Source: Diaporthe sp. PMI_573 (Eukaryota > Ascomycota > Sordariomycetes > Diaporthales > Diaporthaceae). From it: DNA of 64,000 bases. Within the stretch, counting starts at the first letter, position 1, and the number at the start of each line of letters is the position of its first letter. The notes beneath the pieces were generated by a model. The model was not told the DNA's origin. It worked only from the letters and a program-made list of their open reading frames with translations, and made no database searches. Shown here in pieces: positions 10,641-19,648 of this stretch. Where the stretch lies: positions 53,033-117,032 of the forward strand of contig JAJTUP010000135.1 in NCBI GenBank assembly GCA_021399435.1. The letters are read 5' to 3'. A program made the position numbers and the translations under genes.

Positions 10641-10860
10641 GTCGCTTTCGTTGCCACCTCGACCGGTACTTCTTGTACTACATAGAGTACAGTACAGTAT
10701 TACATACAGTACTGGAAGCAAAAAATTGAGCCCCGAACTTATGTTGTGGCTTCCACCCAAACTGACGCTCGTGTCGCTTTTTACTGGCGACTCATTCACC
10801 TGGGAGCCCAAAGAAGTATGATTTTGATCTACTTGGACAGTACGGATGGCGGTATATGTA

Positions 10861-11755
10861 TAGTGATGCATTTTTCTGTACACGTACGTACAACTTTTCT
10901 GTACGTACAAAATTGTACCATACAAATTTCCTCCTTCCTTTTTAGGCAATAGTTGAGTACGAGCATTCATACGGTCCTGGTCTCCTGTCACTCTAGTCTC
11001 CAACCACTGATTCCACTTCAGTACCAACCCCCAATATATCACCTGTCGACTGTAAGACACCTTCCCACTCGAAATCTCCATTGCCAGAGGCCATCACACC
11101 ATCCATCCAGACCTTCTTGCCCTGCGCATTCACAAACAACTCGAGGTACGAATCTTCAAGTTCCAGCCAGTCCTTCTCCTCAAGATCCGCCCAGCGCTTT
11201 TTATGCGCGTACTTCTGATCCTTAAGGCGATCTAATACGCGATCATTCATAAAAATGAAGGCCTGCATGTCCGCGTGCATGGGCGTAAGGCGATTTCGAG
11301 CTTCCGTGTGTATGAACCTGATAGCAGAGAAACTTCGTTCTGAAGGTACGGAGTTTGCAAGCGTGTTCATTACCTTCACAGCTACTCTAGCCAGAATCGA
11401 GCCCTGGTTGAGGAGGCACTGCCACGCCATTGCTGGCCTGAAACCATCGTCGTATACAGCGCTGTGCTTATTGAATAAGCCGTCTGGGCCGCCTGTATGC
11501 ATTCGGAAGTGTGTGAATTCGGAGAGGGCACGGTGATACTCGTCGTCATTTTCCAGCTGTTTCTGCAATATTCTTGTACGCGTGCAAAGACGCTAGGCGG
11601 AAGTTTCGAGTTTGGACCTGTTGTATCAGGCCGGGGGGCATCGGCGATCCAATGTATATCGTACGTTTGCTTATCAAGCCTAGCTTTGAATATAGCGTCA
11701 ATATCGTCCCACGGAATATCAGGGAACTGATCAGCCTCTCTCATCTCAGCCAAGG
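10861..11755 (-). mobile_element. hAT element copy A, 3' half, inverted relative to copy B
   Basis: Minus-strand frames (11753-11382 and 11568-10993) encode the hAT C-terminal dimerisation region, with VMNTLANSVPSERSFSAI and FIFMNDRVLDRLKDQK. The element end is at 10861 (TAGTGATGCATTTTTC), followed inward by GTACGTAC-rich sequence. The other side is truncated at about 11755, next to a miniature element. The encoded segment differs from copy B (58.8-59.4 kb) at only about four of 155 residues, so the two are recent duplicates in opposite orientation. Unlike copy B it keeps an extra G near the C-terminus and reads on to VESVVGD. No BED finger or catalytic core remains. Confidence 0.85.
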
Positions 11756-11768
11756 CTCGGACCCACTA

Positions 11769-11911
11769 CACTGCAAATCCACGTGGACCACAAATAAGTG
11801 GCCCATCTCTATTACATCCACCTGTCGGCCCTCAGATTACGTAATAATCCACTACACTTGGACCTGAAAGTGGATGTAATGGAGTGGATTTAGGTGGATT
11901 TAGGTACAGTG
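11769..11911. mobile_element. 143-bp palindromic miniature (MITE-like) element
   Basis: Bounded by CACTGCAAATCCAC on the left and GTGGATTTAGGTACAGTG on the right, which are imperfect inverted repeats. A second inner pair is ATTACATCC and GGATGTAAT, so the whole sequence can fold on itself. It sits exactly between truncated hAT copy A and the next hAT gene. hAT-like CACTG termini suggest a hAT-mobilised MITE, but matching 8-bp target duplications were not seen. Confidence 0.6.
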
Positions 11912-12105
11912 GGATATTCCCTGACCCTGTACGGTCCAGAGTACTTATTTTTGTATATAATTGGTTATTAAATCGAGGTACCTGGACCCAAGTTAGCCGA
12001 GGTCGACCACCCCCACTGCTAATCTTATAACATTATACGAGAAACTACCACTATTGAGCGCGTTTTCTACAGATTTCCTCTTTTGTTTTTGCAAAAAAAA
12101 ATAAT

Positions 12106-14263
12106 TTGTCGATGTCAGCCAACCAGCCAGGCCAGCCAGGCCAACAGCAGCAGCTCGAAGACCGTCTTTTTCGCCATTTCAGAGGCTGGAATTGGTCAGA
12201 ACGCGCTCGTGATACTAGCTCTTGGCTGTGGGACTTTGGCTATGATATTCAACGTCATGGCTTACGCAAATGGGCTTGCAAGTACTGTATCCTCGGAAAT
12301 CGTCCCATTATCGCGAGTTTTACCTCTTCAGGTCTCCAGAACGCGGCAAATCATCTATGGCGTGAGCACAAAACACCAGCACCAGAGGGAGAGAAAAGGA
12401 GCACAGCACAGCTCAAATCCGAAGGCGCACTGAAATCGAACCAGCCGACTATTGCATCTGTTTTGAAACTGGACGTCAACAAGCCTACGGAACAGAATAT
12501 CGCGAATAGCTTCATCTCACGCTTTGATAAGCAACACTTTCAGCGTATGCTAGTCGAGCTAATCGTCAGTAGCAACCAGTCATTTTCCTTCGCCGAGAAC
12601 CCCATCCTCCGAGAAATATTCGACTATTTGAGTCCCTCCGTTTCGATCCAACGCGCCAACTTGAGTGCCAGGGCTGTCCGATATAAGATCATTCAAGAGT
12701 ATAACCGCCACAAGCAGAGGGTTATCGAGGTGCTGAGGAAGTCCCCTGGAGCGCTTTATATCTCATTTGATGGCTGGACGTCTCGAAATAAGCTTGCCCT
12801 CTACGGTATTGCTTGTTTTTTCAGAGATGAGAAGAATCGGCCATGCAAAATCATGATTGGGGTTCCAGAGGCTCATCGTTACTTCGGCTCAACGATCGGT
12901 GGGGAGGTTCTCGACGTCCTACACACCTTTGGCGTGAGTCCAGAGAAGATTGGCTATTTCACGCTCGACAATGCTGAAAACAACGATACTGCAATGGAGG
13001 TCATAGGTGCTGAACTTGGGTTCGATGGCCGACTACGCCGAGGACGCTGTATTGGCCACACAATTAACTTGTCAGCCAAGGCGCTCTTATGTGGCAAAAA
13101 TGCCGACGCGTTCGAGCAGCAATTATCAGGCGCAGAAGCGTTATCTGATGCTGAATACGCTCGATGGCGCAAAAGAGGACCAGTTGGCAAGTTACACAAT
13201 ATCGTAGTTGATGTGCGTATTAGCCATCGGCTGATTTACTTATTCAAGGAGGTCCAGAGGGTAAGCGGTTTTACTAAATCCTATTCGTCTCATACTAATT
13301 CTATATATATAACAGGACGAAATTAATCGCGCCACCACCCTTAAACTCCGATCGAAGAAACCAGTCAAGCTAATTATCGATAACGACACGCGTTGGCTGT
13401 CACAACTCTACATGATCCGCAGGGCTCTACGGTTGAAAACCTCTATCGAACTCCTACTGATCAAGTATAAGGCGCAATGGGAGGACGAAAATCGGTCTAA
13501 AAAGACTGGCCAAGTGACACAAGCCAAGTTGGCGAGAAAACCACGCATCCTCCGAGACGAGAATCAGCTAACGGACAGAGGCTGGGAGGTTCTTTACCAT
13601 TTGGAGGCTATTCTGACTGTTTTTGAGACCGTGGTGAAGACGCTTGAGGGTGATGGACACACCCGCAGGCGTAAGCAAGGCTGGACTGGCTCCTATGGCA
13701 ATATCTGGGACGTGGTGCTTGGCTATGAGTTGCTGCTTAACACACTGGAAGAATATAAGCAGCTTGCTGCTGACTTTCCTGATCCAGAGCACTTCCGTAT
13801 CGGAATCAACCTTGCTTGGGATAAGCTGGATGAATATTATTGGCGGCTGGACGAGACGCCCATCTACTATACGGCTATGGCGCTCCATCCAGCCTATCGT
13901 TGGGACTGGTTTGATGAAACGTGGGCTCATAAGCCTAGTTGGGTTGAAAAGGCAAAAGAGATGGTCGCCGACGTCTGGCTGTCCGATTACGCTCATCTCG
14001 AGGTTAGAACCAGCAGCAGCAGAGGCGACGACGAGCCTCCAGCAGAAAGAGCTCGGTTTTTCAACCCCTTCGAGAAGAACAGCCGTCTGCCAAGCTCAAC
14101 ACCAGCCTCCGCAGCAGCTATTATTGGTGACGAGTACCAAGCGTGGCAGACGGATCGTGAGGTCAGCGACGGCAACGTTCGTGATCCAATTGGTTACTGG
14201 ATCACTAAGCAAAGCAGATATCCTCGATTATCCAGGATGGCCTTGGACGTTGATAGTCTTTGA
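12106..14263 (+). mobile_element. hAT (Restless-like) transposase, nearly full length, C-terminus cut off
   Basis: Predicted 700-residue transposase, join(12106..13260, 13316..14263), intron 55 nt (GTAAGC...ATAACAG). An N-terminal BED zinc finger is visible (WACKYC ... NHLWREH). The catalytic region includes LYISFDGWTSRNKLALYGIA and FTLDNAENNDTAMEVIG, followed by RCIGHTINLSAKALL and the C-terminal block RYPRLSRMALDV. In related transposases that last block leads directly into the hAT dimerisation domain; here it is followed by DSL and a stop, so the dimerisation domain is missing. The frame is otherwise free of stops, which implies a fairly recent loss. No matching terminal repeats were found downstream to about 14450. 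Confidence 0.85.
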
Positions 14264-14866
14264 GAAACCGCTCACAGCATGCAAATAGTAAACCTTATTA
14301 GGCCTGCTGTTGCTTGATGTGGATTTGGTTTCGTCAGCAACGGTGGGAATTGCTGATGGCATCGCGAATAGTAAGTTAGAGTTGATGTGAATAATCTTGA
14401 TGAATCAGTGTAGTGGAGTTGACTGAAGAGCCCTAGGCAAATAAACTTGATATTAACAACTTTGGCTCGGCATTTTGGTATATATATATTATCATCTTAC
14501 AAAACGGTCTCCCGGAGAGCTAGGGATGATTCTAGGCGTGTACGGCCAGGGCAGGGATCTATCAGCTGCTTCAAGTTGCTGTTGTGCGGGTACGCTAATG
14601 TTGTCGCCGCTCTGTGGGGTGAGGCGGAAACCTTTGAGCTGGGCTGGCAGGCTGGTAACTCACTCTCAACGATGGACTTGCTCCCCACGTCGCCAAGCAA
14701 AAGCAATAAAGCGGACTTGCTCGATCGATTCTGAGGTGAGTGAAAGGTAAGTGGTAGTAAAGATTATTTGAGCATAAATGTAGGCACAATGCTCTCACAG
14801 AAGTCCCTTGTGAGGTAGTGTTATGCCGATTGAAATCACAAATTCGCACAATCCGCTACCTGGAAT

Positions 14867-14986
14867 ATGGATCACTCGGAATCAGAGAAAAGATTCGGCA
14901 ATATGAAGCTCTCAGAGATGGCCGAAAGGCTAACCATCCCCGAAATCCTCGAACGAATACTTAGCTATGTGGCATCACGTTCGTGA
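14867..14986 (+). pseudogene. possible F-box N-terminal fragment
   Basis: A 39-codon frame ends MAERLTIPEILERILSYVAS, a typical F-box start (IPEILERIL), then terminates. Later frames up to about 15190 (TLQKGVVRAAWQHW) may be its frameshifted continuation. Sequence on either side (14270-14860 and 15200-15589) shows no supportable gene. Confidence 0.35.
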
Positions 14987-15589
14987 TTCGCCGGCACGGC
15001 TTGATTGCATAGCGTCTTGGCGCAGCCTCCTGGTCATCAGAGGAGCGCAGGACAGGGTCGAGGCGTACCAACCTTTCTTGACGCTGCAAAAGGGCGTCGT
15101 TCGAGCCGCTTGGCAGCATTGGGAGGTGGAGCCGACTGATGGGCAGCAAGGCTCCAGGGGCTGTAAGATAGACGCCTATGGGGCAGACTGAGCCCGGGTA
15201 TTCCAAGGATTACTGTGGATGTGAGCAGCGGCAATCTGTGGCTCATGCGCACGGGGGGTGGGGGGGCCGACGGGGTGTGTCAAGTGACTTGCTGCGACAT
15301 ACGTTGCTGACGGTGGTTGAGTCGACGTACGGGAATCTGGCAAAAGTAACAGGTCTTCCACTGGCCGTTGCGTGAAACGCGAACGCTGGGCAGCTCTTCT
15401 GGCGCCTGTGTGCACTCTGCGCCGTGGGCGTAAGGGTCTCACACGCTCCCTCCATTGTGCCGACCCAGTGAGATCAAATTTGCTCAGTGTCAGTCAACTG
15501 GACTCGACCTCGTCGGCACCCCGGCAGCTGCAAAAGTGGTCGCGAACGTCACATGGATTTACACTTTATGCGGAAATTACGATGCACAA

Positions 15590-16276
15590 TTACATTTTGC
15601 ATCGTAAAAGCGATCGTTTAGAAATGCGCCGTATTCCATCTTCTCTAGCGGGGTTCAGCATGTCCTCGCATTTTGCATCAAATTGCACATTCCATCGGCG
15701 CATCAGCTTCAAGATGCGCCGAAATTCGGTCAGCTGGCGCTCCTGCCCGAAAAGTGTGTTGACAAAGGCAACGCCCGAATTTGTGCCAAGCTGCCCTATC
15801 TTCTGGCTTGCCTTGAGCATAGGTCCCTCGCACATTTTGAGCAGTTTGTGAAACTGGTCTATGATCCGTTCGCCCAACCTAACAAAGTGCTTGAGGATCC
15901 TTCCGATGTTATCGATCAGCCGGATCCGTCGAATGCACTCTTTGCACCTTTTGATCCTTCCAGAGACCTTGATCAGAAAGAACAACATCTCGCGAGCCAG
16001 CTTCCTGGCTGAGGTCAAGGGGCCGTGTGTATAGACCGTCCAGTCATAGATCCACCGTCCTAGGCTGTTGGCATCAAACACAGAGCCAAGCAAAATGATT
16101 GGCGACTCGGTCGGATTCCAATGCTTTAAACAGTAGCCAAGAGGAATGCTATAGTTCTTGGTACCAGAATTGGTCGCTCTTGCGACCGAAGCTGTGGTTG
16201 CTGGGTGCTGGGTGCTGGCGGGCGTTGTTATCTGGGGTCCCTTGGAACAAGGTAGGTCATCGTAGTGGCACGCCAT
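15590..16276 (-). CDS. conserved fungal protein of unknown function (YCLKHW...LLGSVFD family)
   Basis: Intronless 228-residue frame. The core GYCLKHWNPTESPIILLGSV, then FDANSLGRWIYDWTVYTHGP, and a C-terminal GTNSGVAFVNTLFGQERQL belong, as far as I recall, to a family common in Aspergillus and relatives, sometimes misnamed 'vegetative cell wall protein'. Its biochemical role is unknown. The N-terminal 45 residues are Ser/Thr/Pro-rich; the rest is predicted helical and markedly basic (RIKRCKECIRRIR). There is no signal peptide or membrane segment. The frame is clean, so it may be functional; the C-terminal tail RRISKRSLLRCKM is unusually basic. Confidence 0.6.
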   Translation of the reverse strand: MACHYDDLPCSKGPQITTPASTQHPATTASVARATNSGTKNYSIPLGYCLKHWNPTESPIILLGSVFDANSLGRWIYDWTVYTHGPLTSARKLAREMLFFLIKVSGRIKRCKECIRRIRLIDNIGRILKHFVRLGERIIDQFHKLLKMCEGPMLKASQKIGQLGTNSGVAFVNTLFGQERQLTEFRRILKLMRRWNVQFDAKCEDMLNPAREDGIRRISKRSLLRCKM

Positions 16277-16700
16277 CTCCCATCTCTCATAGGTTTCAGT
16301 CGTAATGAGTTCACGTGGCGGCTTTCATATCCTTTCGTGAGCGACATACCACATCGGAGGTTGGTTCACTTCTATAAGCGGATAGTGGTTTGCTGTCCAC
16401 TACTTGGTGTACCAGGTAGGAGATAAATATTGGGGCCTAAAAAAATGGATGGCGGGCCAAAAAGTCTGAGTAAGCGCCGGAGGACGCCTGCTGCTTAAAC
16501 CCAAGCGCGCCAGAGCCAATGGTTTCCCAGCAATTATATACTTATATTTACAGCAGCACGTGACATCTACAGAGGAAGAGACTGCTGCCTGGAGTACATG
16601 ATGTACCGAGCCGCTAGACTAGAAATAACTCGTGGGCTCGCTCCATTGATCCCTTTTTCCCAGGGAGATATCAGTACGGAGTACAGTAGAAGCGCGCCCC

Positions 16701-17588
16701 TCACAGTGAATCATTCGGCTTCGCAGAGGCGAGTGTACTATTGGTGGTATATCCCTGGCAGCCGAGAACGGTTTGGAACTCTGCAGTCTTCTTTCGGCAA
16801 CTGACAAGATAGAGGTCCATGGCTATCTCCCTTCTTCTTCGCCCACCGACCTTCCACGAGATATCTACAATTCTGTGGCCTTCGATATCTTCACCCTCCT
16901 TCATGGAGTAGATCTCACGGATACAGTCGAGAGTATTGGGCTTCCCGCTGTTCGTTTCATTCCATTCAGCATCGTTGTGTTGGACACCCACTACACGCAG
17001 CATCACTTCAGTCAATATCTCAATGAGATTCTTCTCAAGGGGAGAAGCCATGGCGTCGTGAGTCTCTGCGCGCATATCCTCTTCCAAAGACTTCACTTGG
17101 TCTTCGCTCGTGAGAACACCACTGTAGACGTAGATATACCAGTCCGCGGGATGCGACTCTGGGGAGAACGAAGAGAAGCGAGTGGAATGGCCATCTCCGA
17201 AGGTAACGAAGAAGGCGCTGTCGCAGGGATCGTCGACGAGCTCAAACTTGGGACCGACGTTGTTCATGTTAAACCTATCCAGCACGGTATTGAGGCAATT
17301 GCGGACCACGAGCCCCAGGCCTTTCTTGTGGGATTCAAAGTTTGACGTAATAATTCCGACAGGGATGGGACCCTCTGCGAGTCGCCACCGGTATATCTCA
17401 CTCTTGCCGTGAACAGGGTAACAAGAGCTTGGTGTGGGGTCCAGGAATAGGTTCAAGGCCTCGCGGCGTTTGTCATAGGGTGGGACTGGCGGTGTGGGAA
17501 GCGGACCGTGAGACAGCGAGCTCACATCGACTTCGACGGACTCGATTGGCACATCAGCTGTACTCGTGTAGTGGTGGCTGGAACACAT
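16701..17588 (-). CDS. uncharacterised protein with a faint, inactive-looking metzincin signature
   Basis: Intronless 295-residue frame starting MCSSHHYTSTADVP. After ~55 residues the segment YRWRLAEGPIPVGIITSNFE, followed by KFELVDDPCDSAFFVTFGDG, resembles the N-terminal half of fungal zincin (metzincin-like) domains. Where HExxHxxGxxH would be expected the sequence is LTEVMLRVVGVQHN: the first two zinc-ligand histidines are replaced and spacing is off by one. If the relationship is real, the protein is a non-catalytic derivative. No signal peptide is seen, so it is probably intracellular. It is transcribed away from the 588-bp element. The similarity is an inference by eye; an unrelated fold is quite possible. 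Confidence 0.45.
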   Translation of the reverse strand: MCSSHHYTSTADVPIESVEVDVSSLSHGPLPTPPVPPYDKRREALNLFLDPTPSSCYPVHGKSEIYRWRLAEGPIPVGIITSNFESHKKGLGLVVRNCLNTVLDRFNMNNVGPKFELVDDPCDSAFFVTFGDGHSTRFSSFSPESHPADWYIYVYSGVLTSEDQVKSLEEDMRAETHDAMASPLEKNLIEILTEVMLRVVGVQHNDAEWNETNSGKPNTLDCIREIYSMKEGEDIEGHRIVDISWKVGGRRRREIAMDLYLVSCRKKTAEFQTVLGCQGYTTNSTLASAKPNDSL

Positions 17589-17750
17589 CCTCAGTGTTTC
17601 GAAAGATGTGAGGTCTAGTGGAGTTTAAAAAAGACCAGGAACAGGGAAATTTTCGTTGAGTCTGGCGCAAGGTACGTGTCGATTTGAACGATGCTTGAAG
17701 TAGGACCTTTTATATCTCGTCGACGCATCTGGTAGCCGAATATTCAAAAA

Positions 17751-18338
17751 GAATCCGGATATTCGCGCACCCTCAAATGGATGCCGCGCACCTTTTGCTT
17801 AGTAAGCAGAGCTGCAGCCAATCAGATCGCTCCATTTGCTCTCGCTCACCACCCCAACAGAGTGCGTTTTGCAGCCTCACCAATATGCTCTGCCAAACCT
17901 CCTTCGCCCACCAACATTAAACCACCCACCCACCATCAAAACATCGTGATATCGATTAACGCTTCGTGGAATCGATCAATTCGACATCAAAGGGATACTT
18001 TAGCTAGTCCGATATCAAACCTAGGTCGTCGTAGCGATTGGGCAGGTGCCTGACTACTTGGGTCTCGTGGCGCCCGGCTTTATTGACTTATCTGTCGACT
18101 AGCTGGGTTACGTGGGCGACGACGTGGCCAACGTTGTGTAATTGGGCCAAATAGTGCTTATTTGGTGCCCTTGAGTGTATGTAAATAGTGGCATGGTGCA
18201 ATATGTTAGTTGGTGTTGGCAGATTAATTATTTGTATGGCGAGCCCATAGTGTTTTTTAATTCGGGCACACGGGCCGGCATGATTAGTCATGAAAAGGTG
18301 CGCGGTATCCATTTCAGGGTGCGCGAATATCCGGATTC
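17751..18338. mobile_element. 588-bp non-autonomous element with 46-bp terminal inverted repeats
   Basis: Left terminus 17751-17796 begins GAATCCGGATATTCGCGCAC. The right terminus 18293-18338 is its reverse complement with two mismatches in 46. The interior has no open frame of interest, so it is a MITE or deleted DNA transposon. Flanks (ATTCAAAAA on the left, ATCAATAAG on the right) show no target-site duplication. A related-looking terminus (GAATGCGGATATTCG) occurs alone at about 20595. Confidence 0.85.
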
Positions 18339-18788
18339 ATCAATAAGTGAGTGCATGTCTATGAGTCATATATAATATAGTTTGTGGAGATACAAATCGT
18401 ATTTTAGAAATAAGCTTGTACATACAAACTTTACCCACCCGAGACTATGCCACTATCTGTTCCATAGGTCTTTATACAATAACCCAAGTCACAGAATATT
18501 GGGACATTAGGTCAGTATCTCAGAGTGGGGCTAGTGGGAATCTCGTCTTTACGAATCGCAGGTCTTACGTTTTTGTGGTATCCAAGTAATGTCTCATATA
18601 GTTAAGTCCTTCCTGGCAAGTCCTGACTAGCTATTGTAAACCTTGTGCTAAGCTAAACGAGATACCGGCCTTCCGGGTTGTTGAAATCAACATGGTTCAT
18701 CCTCTCAAGAGACCCGAGGTTCCGCAAAGATAAACCTTGAATTTTAAGTTGTCCTCGCCATCCGGAGGCACTTGATCCCTGGCATACC

Positions 18789-18797
18789 TATATATAT
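18789..18797 (+). promoter_or_regulatory. TATA-like box of the sulfotransferase gene
   Basis: TATATATAT lies 78 nt before the ATG at 18875, a suitable distance for a TATA box plus a short leader. Assignment by position only. Confidence 0.35.
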
Positions 18798-18874
18798 TGT
18801 ATAGATCAACCCTAATACTGTATCACTGCTGAAGCAAGCAATATACTTAACAGAGTTCATTTGAATCCGTCATA

Positions 18875-19648
18875 ATGGCTGACGACCGAGTTTATTTCCT
18901 CGTGGCAGGTGTGCAGAAGGGCGGCACGACCACCCTCTTCAACTATCTTGAGGAGCACCCCCAACTCCAAATGGCAACCCGCAAGGAGACTCATTCCTTC
19001 GACCATGAAGACACAGCCGTCGACTGGGAAGAGCCAGACTACAACCTCTACCACGCCCTGTTCAAGCCATGGGATGGTAGGCTCCGCGGTGAGGCGACGC
19101 CGGTGTACATCTACTGGCCATCAAGCCTGGCCCACATTCGGCAATACCATCCAGAGATGCGTCTCATCCTACTTTTCAGGGACCCTGTCGCGCGTGCGTG
19201 GTCATAGTGGAAGATGGAATACGAGCGTGGGTTGGAGACGATGCCGTTTGCGCGTGCTATCCGCGAGGGTCGGCAGCGGCTGTCGCACGTTGATCCCAAG
19301 ATGCCCGGCTACCACCGCGTATTCAGCTATGTCGAGCGTGGCATGTACGGCGAGCAGATGGAGCGCGCCTATCGGCTCTTCCGGCGCGAGCAAATCCTGC
19401 CGCTGCTCTCCCAGGACCTGAGCGACGACCCGCAGCGTGTCCTCGGCCAGGTATATCGATTCCTTGGCGTCGAAGACGTCAGTGCCCAGCAGCTCCCTCG
19501 TAGGCTGAACACAGCCAAGTCTTCGGAGCACGGGCGTGCTATTGATGCAGAAGACGTCCGCTACCTTCGTATTGTCTTCCAAAAAGACACATACCTGTTT
19601 CAGTCGCTTACCGGTCTCGATATCAGCGCTTGGATAGCTACAGGTTGA
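18875..19648 (+). pseudogene. sulfotransferase-family protein, one in-frame TAG
   Basis: Intronless 257-codon frame (read through the stop) for a PAPS-dependent sulfotransferase-like protein. The 5'-phosphosulfate loop GVQKGGTTTLFNYLEEHP is near residue 13 and the 3'-phosphate-binding segment LILLFRDPVARAWS near residue 97. Immediately after that a TAG at 19205-19207 interrupts the frame, which resumes as WKMEYERGLETMPFARAIRE and later VFSYVERGMYGEQMERAYRL. A CAG to TAG change (CpA to TpA) explains the stop. The lack of introns, GC-rich codons in the body and the YVERGxYGEQ block resemble bacterial members, suggesting horizontal transfer. Either a fresh pseudogene, a readthrough gene or a sequencing error. 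Confidence 0.7.

Noticed and set aside
19205..19207. TAG as a recoded (selenocysteine/pyrrolysine-like) codon in the sulfotransferase
   Set aside because: Filamentous fungi lack such recoding for TAG, and a CAG-to-TAG mutation is simpler. Readthrough is left open.
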